Shown here: piece by piece, positions 8,560 through 16,601 of the stretch
Layout: the number at the start of each line of letters is the position of its first letter
Numbering within the stretch: the first letter of the stretch is position 1
NCBI GenBank assembly: GCA_028690035.1
Contig: JAQVCA010000001.1
Coordinates: forward strand, 466,430 to 530,429
Source of the DNA: Comamonas sp.
Lineage (GTDB): Bacteria > Pseudomonadota > Gammaproteobacteria > Burkholderiales > Burkholderiaceae_C
Reading direction: 5' to 3'
DNA: 64,000 bases
Translations under genes and position numbers: made by a program
Notes under the pieces: model-generated
The model's input: the letters and a program-made list of their open reading frames with translations, nothing else
What the model was told of the DNA's origin: nothing
Databases searched by the model: none

Positions 8560-9822
8560 ATGCACTTGAATGAACTCAAGGCACTGCATGTGTCTGAAGT
8601 GGCCCAGCAGGCCGAAGAGCTAGGCATTGAAAACATTGGCCGCATGCGCAAGCAAGAGCTGATGTTTGCCATCATCAAAAAGCGCGCCAAAGCGGGCGAA
8701 CAGGTCTTTGCCGATGGCGTCCTGGAAATCCTGCCCGATGGCTTTGGCTTTCTGCGCAGCCCCGACACCAGCTATACCGCCAGCACCGACGACATCTATA
8801 TCAGCCCCAGCCAGGTGCGTCGCTTTAACCTGCACACTGGCGACATGATCGAAGGCGAAGTGCGCATCCCCAAGGATGGCGAGCGCTACTTTGCTTTGAC
8901 CAAGCTCGATCGTGTCAACGGTGGCCTGCCCGAGCACAACAAGCACAAGGTGCTGTTTGAAAATCTGACGCCGCTGTTTCCCAAGCAGCAGATGCGCTTG
9001 GAACGCGATATCAAGTCCGAGGAAAACATCACCGGTCGCATCATCGATATCATCGCCCCGATTGGCCGTGGCCAGCGCGCGCTGATTGTCGCGCCGCCCA
9101 AGAGCGGCAAGACCATGATGATGCAGCACATCGCCCATGCCATCACGGCCAACAACCCAGACGTACACCTGATGGTATTGCTGGTGGATGAGCGCCCGGA
9201 AGAAGTGACTGAAATGCAGCGTTCGGTCAAGGGTGAGATCATCGCCTCGACCTTTGACGAACCGGCCACACGCCACGTCCATGTGGCCGAGATGGTGATT
9301 GAGCGCGCCAAGCGCTTGGTGGAATTGAAGAAAGATGTGGTCATTCTGCTGGACTCCATCACCCGTCTGGCACGTGCCTACAACAACGTGGTTCCCAGCT
9401 CCGGCAAGGTACTCTCCGGGGGTGTGGATTCCAACGCCCTGCAGCGCCCCAAGCGCTTTTTTGGTGCAGCGCGCAATGTGGAAGAAGGCGGCAGCTTGAC
9501 CATCATCGCCACGGCTTTGGTCGATACGGGCAGCCGCATGGACGAAGTAATCTTTGAAGAATTCAAGGGCACAGGCAACAGTGAGGTACATCTGAGCCGC
9601 CGCTTGTACGAAAAGCGCGTCTTCCCAGCCATTGAGCTCAACAAGAGCGGCACGCGCCGCGAAGAGTTGCTGCTGGCGCCCGAAATTCTGCAAAAGACCC
9701 GTATTCTGCGTCAGTTCATGTACAACATGGACGAGATTGAGTCCATGGAGCTGATGATCAAGAAGATGAAAGAGACCAAAAACAACTCAGAGTTTTTTGA
9801 GGCGATGCGTCGGGGGGGATAA
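8560..9822 (+). CDS. rho: Transcription termination factor Rho
   Basis: Hexameric RNA-dependent ATPase that ends transcription. The 420 residues match the canonical short form without insertion domains. The N-terminal helical domain begins [14 protein letters not shown]. The RNA-binding cold-shock-like fold has GFGFLR at residues 61-66, Walker A APPKSGKT covers 178-185, and [11 protein letters not shown] and [12 protein letters not shown] carry catalytic and Walker B residues. The ATG at 8560 is preceded by AAGGAG. Confidence 0.98.
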   Translation: MHLNELKALHVSEVAQQAEELGIENIGRMRKQELMFAIIKKRAKAGEQVFADGVLEILPDGFGFLRSPDTSYTASTDDIYISPSQVRRFNLHTGDMIEGEVRIPKDGERYFALTKLDRVNGGLPEHNKHKVLFENLTPLFPKQQMRLERDIKSEENITGRIIDIIAPIGRGQRALIVAPPKSGKTMMMQHIAHAITANNPDVHLMVLLVDERPEEVTEMQRSVKGEIIASTFDEPATRHVHVAEMVIERAKRLVELKKDVVILLDSITRLARAYNNVVPSSGKVLSGGVDSNALQRPKRFFGAARNVEEGGSLTIIATALVDTGSRMDEVIFEEFKGTGNSEVHLSRRLYEKRVFPAIELNKSGTRREELLLAPEILQKTRILRQFMYNMDEIESMELMIKKMKETKNNSEFFEAMRRGG

Positions 9823-9941
9823 GGCAAATACCCTGGGCTGAGGCATATCCCAGGGCACATGCGGTTGGCGTCCTCTAGAATCCAGGCACTCCACGGCGTT
9901 GAAGACACGTTTTTTAACCATGATGCTGAAATGGTCGCCAC

Positions 9942-11387
9942 ATGCTTGATTTTCTCCAACGCTTGCTGGGACGTACGCCCAAACCAGCACCCACTCCTGC
10001 CACCCCCCAGAAGCAGTTTGACACACTTAATCAACTCGCCCCACTCAAGTCCGGTGCGCCACGCAAAAAAGAGGCCAGTCGCGGCACCTCAGCAGCGGCA
10101 GAACACAAAACTCCGTCGCTGACAGCCTCTTTTGTCTGCCGTGAGCCTGTGCTGAACCAGCGCGAACAGATTGCCGGCTACACCTTCGATCTGCAAGAAG
10201 GTCTGCAAACCCGGCTGCAGGGGCGCCAAGACATGCTACATCGTGCCTACGATGACGCTCTGCTGCGCAGCTTGGCCACCCTCAACATCCCCAGCCTGCT
10301 GGAGCATCGGCTGGCATTTGTCACGATCACCCCTACCTCGCTGAGCAACCCGCTGCTCATGAAGCTGCCACCGAAAAACACGGTGCTCATACTTAAGCCC
10401 AGTAGCCAGCCGCTGAATATCGACGAATTGGTTCCACAGCTGCAGGCCCTGCGTAAAGCCGGATTTGCCCATGGCTGGGTGCTCAGCAAAACCACGCTCA
10501 AGGAGCATCACCCCTCCTTGACACAATTGGCCATCCAGGCCGATTACCTGCAATTGCAGGTATCCAGTTTCAATGGCCGCGAGATCGAGAGCCTGCACAA
10601 GGCGCTGACCTCCAGACGCAGCCTGCACCAAGGCAAGCTGCATTTACTGGCAACTGAGCTGCACAGCTTTGACGAATTCAATCTGTGCTTTCACATGGGG
10701 TTTGACTATTTCCAGGGCCACTTCATCACCAGCCGTGAGGACTGGCATCCACCCAAAAGCGAAATCAACCGCGTATTGGCGCTCAAGCTGCTCAACCTAT
10801 TGCGCACCGACGAAGAACTCAAAGTCATTGCCGACCAGATCACGGCAGATCCGGTCATGACCTACAAGTTGCTGCGTTACCTCAATTCTCCAGCCATTGG
10901 CCTGCAGACTCCGATTCTGACCATCGATAAGGCTTTGCTGTTACTCGGGCGCGAGCGCTGCTTTCGCTGGCTGTCGCTGCTGCTGTTTGATATCAAGCAG
11001 ACGGGTTTTCGCGAGCGCCTGCTGATCGAGCAGGCTTTGGCGCGCGCCTTTTTTCTGGAAAGTCTGGCCGGTTTGGGTCAGGTGCCCGACCGCAAGGACG
11101 AACTGTTCATCCTGGGCCTGTTTTCCATGTTGGATTTGCTCATTGGCCACCCACTCCCCCAATTGCTGGAACACACCCAACTGCCCGAAGCCATCCACCA
11201 AGCCCTGCTGGGTCAGGAGGGCATTTACCACACCGCACTGGCTTTGGCCCAAGCCAGCGAAGCCAATCAGTCTGAAAAGATCCACCACCTCGCCAGTGCC
11301 TGCGGTTTCGATGCTTTGCAGATACTGGAGCGCAGCATGGAGGCACTCAGCAAAGCCCATGCAACTATGGGCCTAAGCGAGGTCTAG
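9942..11387 (+). CDS. EAL-like and HDOD domain signalling protein
   Basis: A 481-residue YuxH-type protein. After a basic linker of about 60 residues, an EAL-like fold spans roughly residues 65-265. The signature is degenerate: the position of ExLxR reads YTFDLQEG, so c-di-GMP hydrolysis is unlikely. FDYFQGHFI matches the end of the EAL fold. An HDOD domain follows (about 270-470; [35 protein letters not shown]). Such proteins act as regulators in motility or biofilm control; the partner is unknown. The gene stands alone between rho and rpmE2. Confidence 0.8.
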   Translation: MLDFLQRLLGRTPKPAPTPATPQKQFDTLNQLAPLKSGAPRKKEASRGTSAAAEHKTPSLTASFVCREPVLNQREQIAGYTFDLQEGLQTRLQGRQDMLHRAYDDALLRSLATLNIPSLLEHRLAFVTITPTSLSNPLLMKLPPKNTVLILKPSSQPLNIDELVPQLQALRKAGFAHGWVLSKTTLKEHHPSLTQLAIQADYLQLQVSSFNGREIESLHKALTSRRSLHQGKLHLLATELHSFDEFNLCFHMGFDYFQGHFITSREDWHPPKSEINRVLALKLLNLLRTDEELKVIADQITADPVMTYKLLRYLNSPAIGLQTPILTIDKALLLLGRERCFRWLSLLLFDIKQTGFRERLLIEQALARAFFLESLAGLGQVPDRKDELFILGLFSMLDLLIGHPLPQLLEHTQLPEAIHQALLGQEGIYHTALALAQASEANQSEKIHHLASACGFDALQILERSMEALSKAHATMGLSEV

Positions 11388-11517
11388 CTCAACGCCTACC
11401 CCAAAGATCGCGCTAGAATTGAGGGCTTTTCTATGCGGCAAGTACGCTGAGTTTTTTAAGCCTTGCAATGGTTGCAGGCGGCTGGGCACGGCTACCGCAC
11501 TTGAACGAAGGAAGATC

Positions 11518-11763
11518 ATGAAAGAAGGCATCCACCCCAATTACCGCGAAGTTCTGTTCGTGGATCTGTCCAACGGTTTCAAATTTGTGACCCGCTCCTG
11601 CGTGAATACCAAAGAAACCGAGACTTTTGAAGGCAAAGAGTACCCCCTGTTCAAGCTGGACACTTCTTCCGAATCGCACCCCTTCTACACCGGCACACAA
11701 AAATCGGTGGACAACATGGGTGGTCGCGTGGAACGCTTCCGCAACCGTTTCGGCAAAAAATAA
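11518..11763 (+). CDS. rpmE2: 50S ribosomal protein L31, type B
   Basis: An 81-residue protein beginning [20 protein letters not shown]. It lacks the CxxC zinc ligands of type A L31, which marks it as the zinc-independent type B form (often Zur-repressed elsewhere; no Zur site is obvious here). The ATG at 11518 follows GAAGGAAG. A TAGAAT -10-like box is at 11412-11417. A terminator follows directly. Confidence 0.95.
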   Translation: MKEGIHPNYREVLFVDLSNGFKFVTRSCVNTKETETFEGKEYPLFKLDTSSESHPFYTGTQKSVDNMGGRVERFRNRFGKK

Positions 11764-11783
11764 TTTTTTCCGCTACCGCCAAG

Positions 11784-11813
11784 AAGGCAGCCGGGCAACC
11801 AGGCTGCCTTTTT
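11784..11813 (+). terminator. Terminator of rpmE2
   Basis: AAGGCAGCC and GGCTGCCTT pair around a nine-base loop and run into TTTTTG. Confidence 0.85.
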
Positions 11814-11838
11814 GTTTGCTTTTTTCCGACCTCCTGCC

Positions 11839-13539
11839 ATGCCATTACCTACCCCCGCTATCGTTGCCCAAAGCGCCGTACGACGCCTGCCGCGCTGGGT
11901 GATCGTGCTGTTGTGCACGACCTATATCCTGACGGGCTTTGTGGGGCGCCATCCCTGGCGTGGGGCAGAGATGGAATCCTTCACCATGATGCAGGCCCTG
12001 GCACAGGGGCACGGCAGTTGGCTGGCGCCGCATGTCAATGGCCTTTTCCCAGCACAACCAGGGCTGCTGCAGTATTGGCTGGGGGCCTGGGCATTGCAGT
12101 GGGCACCAGTCTCTTGGCCTGCCGAGATGGTCACACGCCTACCCTTCATAGCGGCACTGGCCTTGGCGCTGACCTGCACCTGGTGGGCGGTGTACGGCTT
12201 GGCGCGTCTGCCCTCGGCACAGCCCGTGGCCTTTGCCTTTGGCGGCGAAGCACAGCCACGCGATTACGCCTGTGCGCTGGCCGATGGGGGCCTGCTTGCC
12301 TTGCTCGCCTGCCTGGGCCTGGCACAGCTGGGGCATAGCACCACCCACGCACTGCTGCAGCTGAGTGCCACCTGCGCCCTGCTGTATGCCGCCAGCAACC
12401 TGTGGTGGCAACCACGCCAGGCTGCCGTGGCTGCACTGCTGGCGCCCAGTGCGCTGGCGCTGGCCGGCGCGCCTGAACTGGCCTTGGCCCTGGTGCTGCT
12501 GGTGGTGCCCATGGTACTGATGGCACCTCGGCCACGCCCCACACCGCGCTACAGCTGGGCCGCATGGTGGCTACTCAGTGGCGTGCTGGCATCGGGCTTG
12601 GCGACCCTGTTGCATCTTTGGCAATGGCCTTGGACGGCCGCAGGCGCACGCGACTGGGACAGCCTGGCGCGCGCACTGACATGGTTCAGCTGGCCTGCCT
12701 GGCCTTTGGCGCTGTGGACGCTGTGGCGCTGGCGCCAGCAGCTGGCCCAGCCTTGGCGTCAGCTGCATCTGGCCATCCCCATCGGCTGGTGGCTGCTGGC
12801 ACTGGGCCTGGCCACCTGGGGGCCAGAACGCGACAGCGCCTTGCTGCTGACCCTGCCAGCCATCGCTGCCGTGGCCGCGTTTGCACTGCCCACCTTGCGC
12901 CGAAGCCTGAGCGCGCTCATCGACTGGCTCACCCTGGTGTTTTTCACCGTCTGCGCACTCACGATTTGGATCGTTTGGCTCTCGGTACAAACCGGCTGGC
13001 CTGCCAAGCCTGCCGCCAACGTCATGCGCCTGTCCGATGGCTACCTGCCACCGTTTGAAGCGGGGCCTTTTGTCATCGCCTTGCTGGCCAGCGTGGCATG
13101 GCTGCTGCTGGTGTTCTGGCGCACACGCCGCCACCGCGAAGCAATTTGGAAAAGCCTGGCGTTGCCCGCAGGTGGCAGTGTGCTGGGCTGGGTACTGCTG
13201 ATGACCCTGTGGCTACCCATGCTGGACTATGGCCGCAGCTACGCACCCCAGGTGCAGCGTTTAGTAAGCGCTGCGCCACCCAGCACCACCTGTCTAACCA
13301 CCTGGGCGATGGACAGCGCCGACATCGGCGCCCTGCGCTGGCACACCGCCTGGCAGGTGCAGGCGCTGCGTGCGTTACCGCAGAACACACCGCTCCCCAG
13401 CTGTCCCTGGCTGCTCACCACCCCACAGGCCTGGGCGGATGTCCCCCAAGAACACACCCAAAACTGGCTCCCTTACGCCACCATCGTGCGCCCCACCCAG
13501 CGCCACGACCACTGGCTGCTGCTGCGCCAGCGCCCCTGA
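11839..13539 (+). CDS. Membrane glycosyltransferase, GT39/ArnT-like
   Basis: A 566-residue polytopic inner-membrane protein with about ten or more hydrophobic segments. The N-terminal loop after TM1 reads HPWRGAEMESFTMMQALAQG, then APHVNGLFPAQPGLLQYWLG. This matches the first periplasmic loop of ArnT/GT39/GT83 enzymes, which carries the conserved acidic residue and the PP/YW motif. Such enzymes transfer sugars from polyprenyl phosphates to lipid A, proteins or glycans; the acceptor cannot be inferred. The start ATG at 11839 is preferred because the upstream in-frame codon falls in the rpmE2 terminator. The MATE gene follows after 15 bases. Confidence 0.75.
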   Translation: MPLPTPAIVAQSAVRRLPRWVIVLLCTTYILTGFVGRHPWRGAEMESFTMMQALAQGHGSWLAPHVNGLFPAQPGLLQYWLGAWALQWAPVSWPAEMVTRLPFIAALALALTCTWWAVYGLARLPSAQPVAFAFGGEAQPRDYACALADGGLLALLACLGLAQLGHSTTHALLQLSATCALLYAASNLWWQPRQAAVAALLAPSALALAGAPELALALVLLVVPMVLMAPRPRPTPRYSWAAWWLLSGVLASGLATLLHLWQWPWTAAGARDWDSLARALTWFSWPAWPLALWTLWRWRQQLAQPWRQLHLAIPIGWWLLALGLATWGPERDSALLLTLPAIAAVAAFALPTLRRSLSALIDWLTLVFFTVCALTIWIVWLSVQTGWPAKPAANVMRLSDGYLPPFEAGPFVIALLASVAWLLLVFWRTRRHREAIWKSLALPAGGSVLGWVLLMTLWLPMLDYGRSYAPQVQRLVSAAPPSTTCLTTWAMDSADIGALRWHTAWQVQALRALPQNTPLPSCPWLLTTPQAWADVPQEHTQNWLPYATIVRPTQRHDHWLLLRQRP

Positions 13540-13554
13540 TGTTTTTTGTGCGCT

Positions 13555-14919
13555 ATGTCTGAACTTGCAATCATCGCCCGCCACGCTGGCACCGTGCTGG
13601 CGGGCCAACTGGCCGTCATGGCCTTTGGCGTGACCGACACCATCGTGGCCGGTCAATTTTCTGCCGATGCGCTGGCGGCGCTGTCTGTCGCTTCCGCAGT
13701 GTTTATCAGCGTCTTTGTCGCCCTGATGGGCGTGTTGCAAGCCCTGCTGCCGATCTGGGCCGAACAGCATGGGCGCGGCGAACTGGCGGCCATTGGCGCA
13801 TCGTTTCGCCAGGCGCTGTACCTGGCCGCCGCTGCCAGTGTGCTGGGCATGGCGCTGCTGCTGTTCCCCGACCCACTGCTGGACTGGACCGATGTGCCCG
13901 ACAGTATGCGCGACAGCGTGCGCCACTACCTCATCATCGTCGGCTGGGCCTTGCCTTCGGCCCTGTTTTTTCGCCTGTACACCACCCTCAACCAGGCGCT
14001 GGGCCATCCGCAACTGGTCACCTGGATTCAGGTCGGGGCGCTGGTGCTGAAGGTGCCCTTATCGATCTGGTTCACCTTTGGCGGCTGGGGGCTGGAGCCG
14101 CAAGGCGCCGCTGGCTGCGCCTGGGCCACACTGCTGGTCGATTACGCCATCGCCGCCATCGCGCTGGTGCTGATGCGCACCCAGCGCCTGTACCTGCCGC
14201 TGCAGCTGTGGCAGCGCATGGAAGCGCCCGATTGGCCACGTCTGCGTGCGTTTTTGCAGATGGGCATTCCCGCTGGGCTGGCGATTGCCGTGGAAGTCAC
14301 CTCCTTCACCCTGGTGGCGCTGTTTGTGGCACGCCAGGGCACACTGGCCGCCGCCAGCCACCAGATTGCCGCCAACCTGGGCGCGCTGTGCTACATGCTG
14401 CCGCTGTCGCTGGGCATTGCCGTCAGCGCCCGGGCCAGCTGGTGGCGCGGCCAGGGGCAAGAGCTGCGCGCCCAGACAGTGGCCTGGCTGGGGGTGCGGC
14501 TGGCGCTGATCTCGGGCGCAGGCCTGTGCGTGGCCTTGCTGCTGGGGCGCGCCTGGGTGCCGCACATCTACACCAGCGATGCCCAGGTGGCCACCCTGAC
14601 CAGCGCCCTGCTGCTGTGGGTGGCGCTGTACCAATGCGCCGACAGTGTGCAGTGCGTGTGCATTTTCCTGCTGCGCAGCTGGCGCGTCACGCTGGCACCG
14701 CTGCTGGTGTACTGTGCCCTGCTGTGGGGCGGTGGCCTGGGCATTGGCTATTGGCTGGCTTATAAAAATATAGCTAGTAGCGCTTACTGGGCCAACAATC
14801 CAACACCTTTTTGGCTTGCAATCACGGTATCACTTGCGGTAGTAGCTATTATTTTTATATATCTACTGCGTCGTGTGCTGGCTACCCAGCAGCATGACCT
14901 GTCCCAGCGCGGTACCTGA
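13555..14919 (+). CDS. MATE family efflux transporter
   Basis: A 454-residue polytopic transporter with about twelve hydrophobic segments. It has the MATE N-terminal pattern (AGQLAVMAFGVTDTIVAGQFSADALAALSV) and its internal duplicate near residue 235. It probably exports cationic compounds with Na+ or H+ antiport. The start is ATG at 13555; a TTG at 13546 is less likely. The last hydrophobic segment (YKNIASSAYWANNP to AIIFIYLL) is encoded by a copy of the dispersed repeat, visibly richer in A+T than the rest of the gene. Confidence 0.88.
   Translation: MSELAIIARHAGTVLAGQLAVMAFGVTDTIVAGQFSADALAALSVASAVFISVFVALMGVLQALLPIWAEQHGRGELAAIGASFRQALYLAAAASVLGMALLLFPDPLLDWTDVPDSMRDSVRHYLIIVGWALPSALFFRLYTTLNQALGHPQLVTWIQVGALVLKVPLSIWFTFGGWGLEPQGAAGCAWATLLVDYAIAAIALVLMRTQRLYLPLQLWQRMEAPDWPRLRAFLQMGIPAGLAIAVEVTSFTLVALFVARQGTLAAASHQIAANLGALCYMLPLSLGIAVSARASWWRGQGQELRAQTVAWLGVRLALISGAGLCVALLLGRAWVPHIYTSDAQVATLTSALLLWVALYQCADSVQCVCIFLLRSWRVTLAPLLVYCALLWGGGLGIGYWLAYKNIASSAYWANNPTPFWLAITVSLAVVAIIFIYLLRRVLATQQHDLSQRGT
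14761..14862. repeat. Dispersed inverted-repeat element, copy 2 (inside the MATE coding sequence)
   Basis: The left arm TAAAAATATAGCTAGTAGCG and the right arm GCGGTAGTAGCTATTATTTT pair as imperfect reverse complements around a core of about 50 bases. The frame is open through the element and ends 57 bases later. Confidence 0.65.
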
Positions 14920-14932
14920 TTTACTCTGCGCG

Positions 14933-14946
14933 CTGTCATATGACAG
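14933..14946. promoter_or_regulatory. Palindrome of two inverted PhoB-like half-sites before ppx
   Basis: CTGTCATATGACAG is a perfect 14-bp palindrome 79 bases before the ppx ATG. CTGTCAT equals the PhoB half-site consensus, but PhoB boxes are direct repeats 11 bases apart, so this inverted arrangement is not a normal Pho box. Confidence 0.4.
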
Positions 14947-15024
14947 ACACACATTCTCCACACACTTGTCTGTTGGCCCGCGCAGCGTGCCGCAGCCTTT
15001 TTTACTGCAAACTTCCTCTGCACC

Positions 15025-16503
15025 ATGGCACCTGAATCCCTGCTTGCCGCTGTTGACCTGGGCTCCAACAGCTTTCGCCTAGAGATTGGCCGCATCGGCT
15101 CCCACCAGCGCATCGAGCGCGTCGAGTACCTCAAAGAGACCGTGCGCCAAGGCGCAGGCCTGAATGCACGCCAAGAGCTCACGCGCGAAGCCATGGAACG
15201 CGGCTGGGCCTGCCTGGCGCGCTTTGGTGAACGCCTGACCGGCTTTGCCCCGGCCCATGTGCGCGCCGTGGCCACGCAAACCCTGCGCGAAGCGCGCAAC
15301 CGCGATGAATTCATTGCCCGGGGCAGCGAGCTGCTGGGCTTTCCCATCAGCGTCATCAGCGGCGAAGAAGAAGCGCGCCTCATCTACCGTGGCGTGGCCA
15401 GCGTGCTGGCACCCAGCCAGCAGCGCCGCCTGGTGATCGACATTGGCGGGCGCTCCACAGAAATCATCATCGGCCAGCACAGCCAGGCGCTGCAATGCGC
15501 CTCGTTTGCGCTGGGCAGCGTGTCGTGGAGCAACCGCTTTTTTGCCGATGGCATGCTCAGCAAGGCCAATTTTGCTGCCGCCATGGAAGCGGCGCAGAGC
15601 ACCCTGGCTGCGGCCATCACCGCCTACCCCAGCACGGCCTGGGACTGCGCCTATGCCTCCTCGGGCACAGCCAACGCGCTGGGGGAAATCCTCACGGCGA
15701 TGGGGCACGAGGGCCGCATCCTCACGCGCGCCCTACTGCGCCACCTACAAGACCAATTGCTGCAGGCTGGGCACATCGACAAGCTGCGCCTACCCGCACT
15801 CAAAGAAGAGCGCCGCCCCGTGCTGGCGGGCGGCATCAGCGTGATGCTGGCCGTGGTGGAGCTGCTGGACGTTGCCGAGCTGGAAGTGGCCCAGGGCGCA
15901 CTGCGCCAAGGCGCGCTGCACGACCTGCTCGACCATGAGCCGCCTGCCGACAAGGAAGCGGCCGAGATCTTGGGCCTGCAGCAAGATTTTGGCGTCGATA
16001 TGGCACAGGCTGAGCGCATCCGCCAAGTGAGCCACGCCTTGTGGCACAGCATTCGCCCCAGCGCAACCGATGGTGTGACCGATCGCGCCCTGCATGCCGC
16101 TGCATTGCTGCACGAAGTGGGCATGCGCGTGGCCCTGAACGACTACCACCACCATGGGGCCTACATCGTGCAGCACTGTGGCCACGCCACCTGGGACAGC
16201 GCACTGCGCCAGCGCATTGGGCAGCTGGTGCTAGGGCATCAAGGCAAACTGCGCAAACTGGAAGATGCACTGCATGCGCCCGACCTGGCCCTACCCCTAA
16301 TGGCACTGCGCCTGGCCATCCAGCTGTGCCATGCCCGCCGCACCCCGCACCTAGACGGCATCGTGCTGGAGCGCAATGGCAGCACCTGCCGCCTGCATAC
16401 CCCCAGTGGCTGGGCCAGCGCCTACCCCCAGTCGGCCCGTCTGTTGGAGCAAGAGGCTCTGGCTTGGAGCAAGACGCCCTGGACGCTGCAGCTGCAGCAT
16501 TGA
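15025..16503 (+). CDS. ppx: Exopolyphosphatase
   Basis: Ppx/GppA phosphatase (492 residues) that releases phosphate from polyphosphate chain ends. Actin-like motifs are AAVDLGSNSFRLEIGRI (residues 8-24), ISGEEEARLIYRGV and LVIDIGGRSTEIIIG. The C-terminal HD-like half contains AALLHEVGMRVALNDYHHHGAYIV. It is oriented towards ppk1 on the opposite strand, with the molybdoenzyme gene between them; in many Burkholderiales ppx and ppk are closer. A PhoB-like palindrome stands upstream. Confidence 0.95.
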   Translation: MAPESLLAAVDLGSNSFRLEIGRIGSHQRIERVEYLKETVRQGAGLNARQELTREAMERGWACLARFGERLTGFAPAHVRAVATQTLREARNRDEFIARGSELLGFPISVISGEEEARLIYRGVASVLAPSQQRRLVIDIGGRSTEIIIGQHSQALQCASFALGSVSWSNRFFADGMLSKANFAAAMEAAQSTLAAAITAYPSTAWDCAYASSGTANALGEILTAMGHEGRILTRALLRHLQDQLLQAGHIDKLRLPALKEERRPVLAGGISVMLAVVELLDVAELEVAQGALRQGALHDLLDHEPPADKEAAEILGLQQDFGVDMAQAERIRQVSHALWHSIRPSATDGVTDRALHAAALLHEVGMRVALNDYHHHGAYIVQHCGHATWDSALRQRIGQLVLGHQGKLRKLEDALHAPDLALPLMALRLAIQLCHARRTPHLDGIVLERNGSTCRLHTPSGWASAYPQSARLLEQEALAWSKTPWTLQLQH

Positions 16504-16601
16504 AGCACTCGGTCTGCGCCCGGAAAAATCCCTATATCAGCCCATTGCCCATGGTTCAAATTTGCTGCTTAATGGCTTCACTATGTAACCGGGAGTTGGC
16601 A

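Noticed and set aside
9831..9855. Hairpin CCCTGGG/CCCAGGG after rho
   Set aside because: No T-run follows, so it is not called as a terminator; it may still be a weak structure.
16041..16601. Upstream extension of the molybdoenzyme frame
   Set aside because: It overlaps ppx, lacks similarity, and would bury the twin-arginine signal. The ATG at 16602 has a ribosome-binding site.
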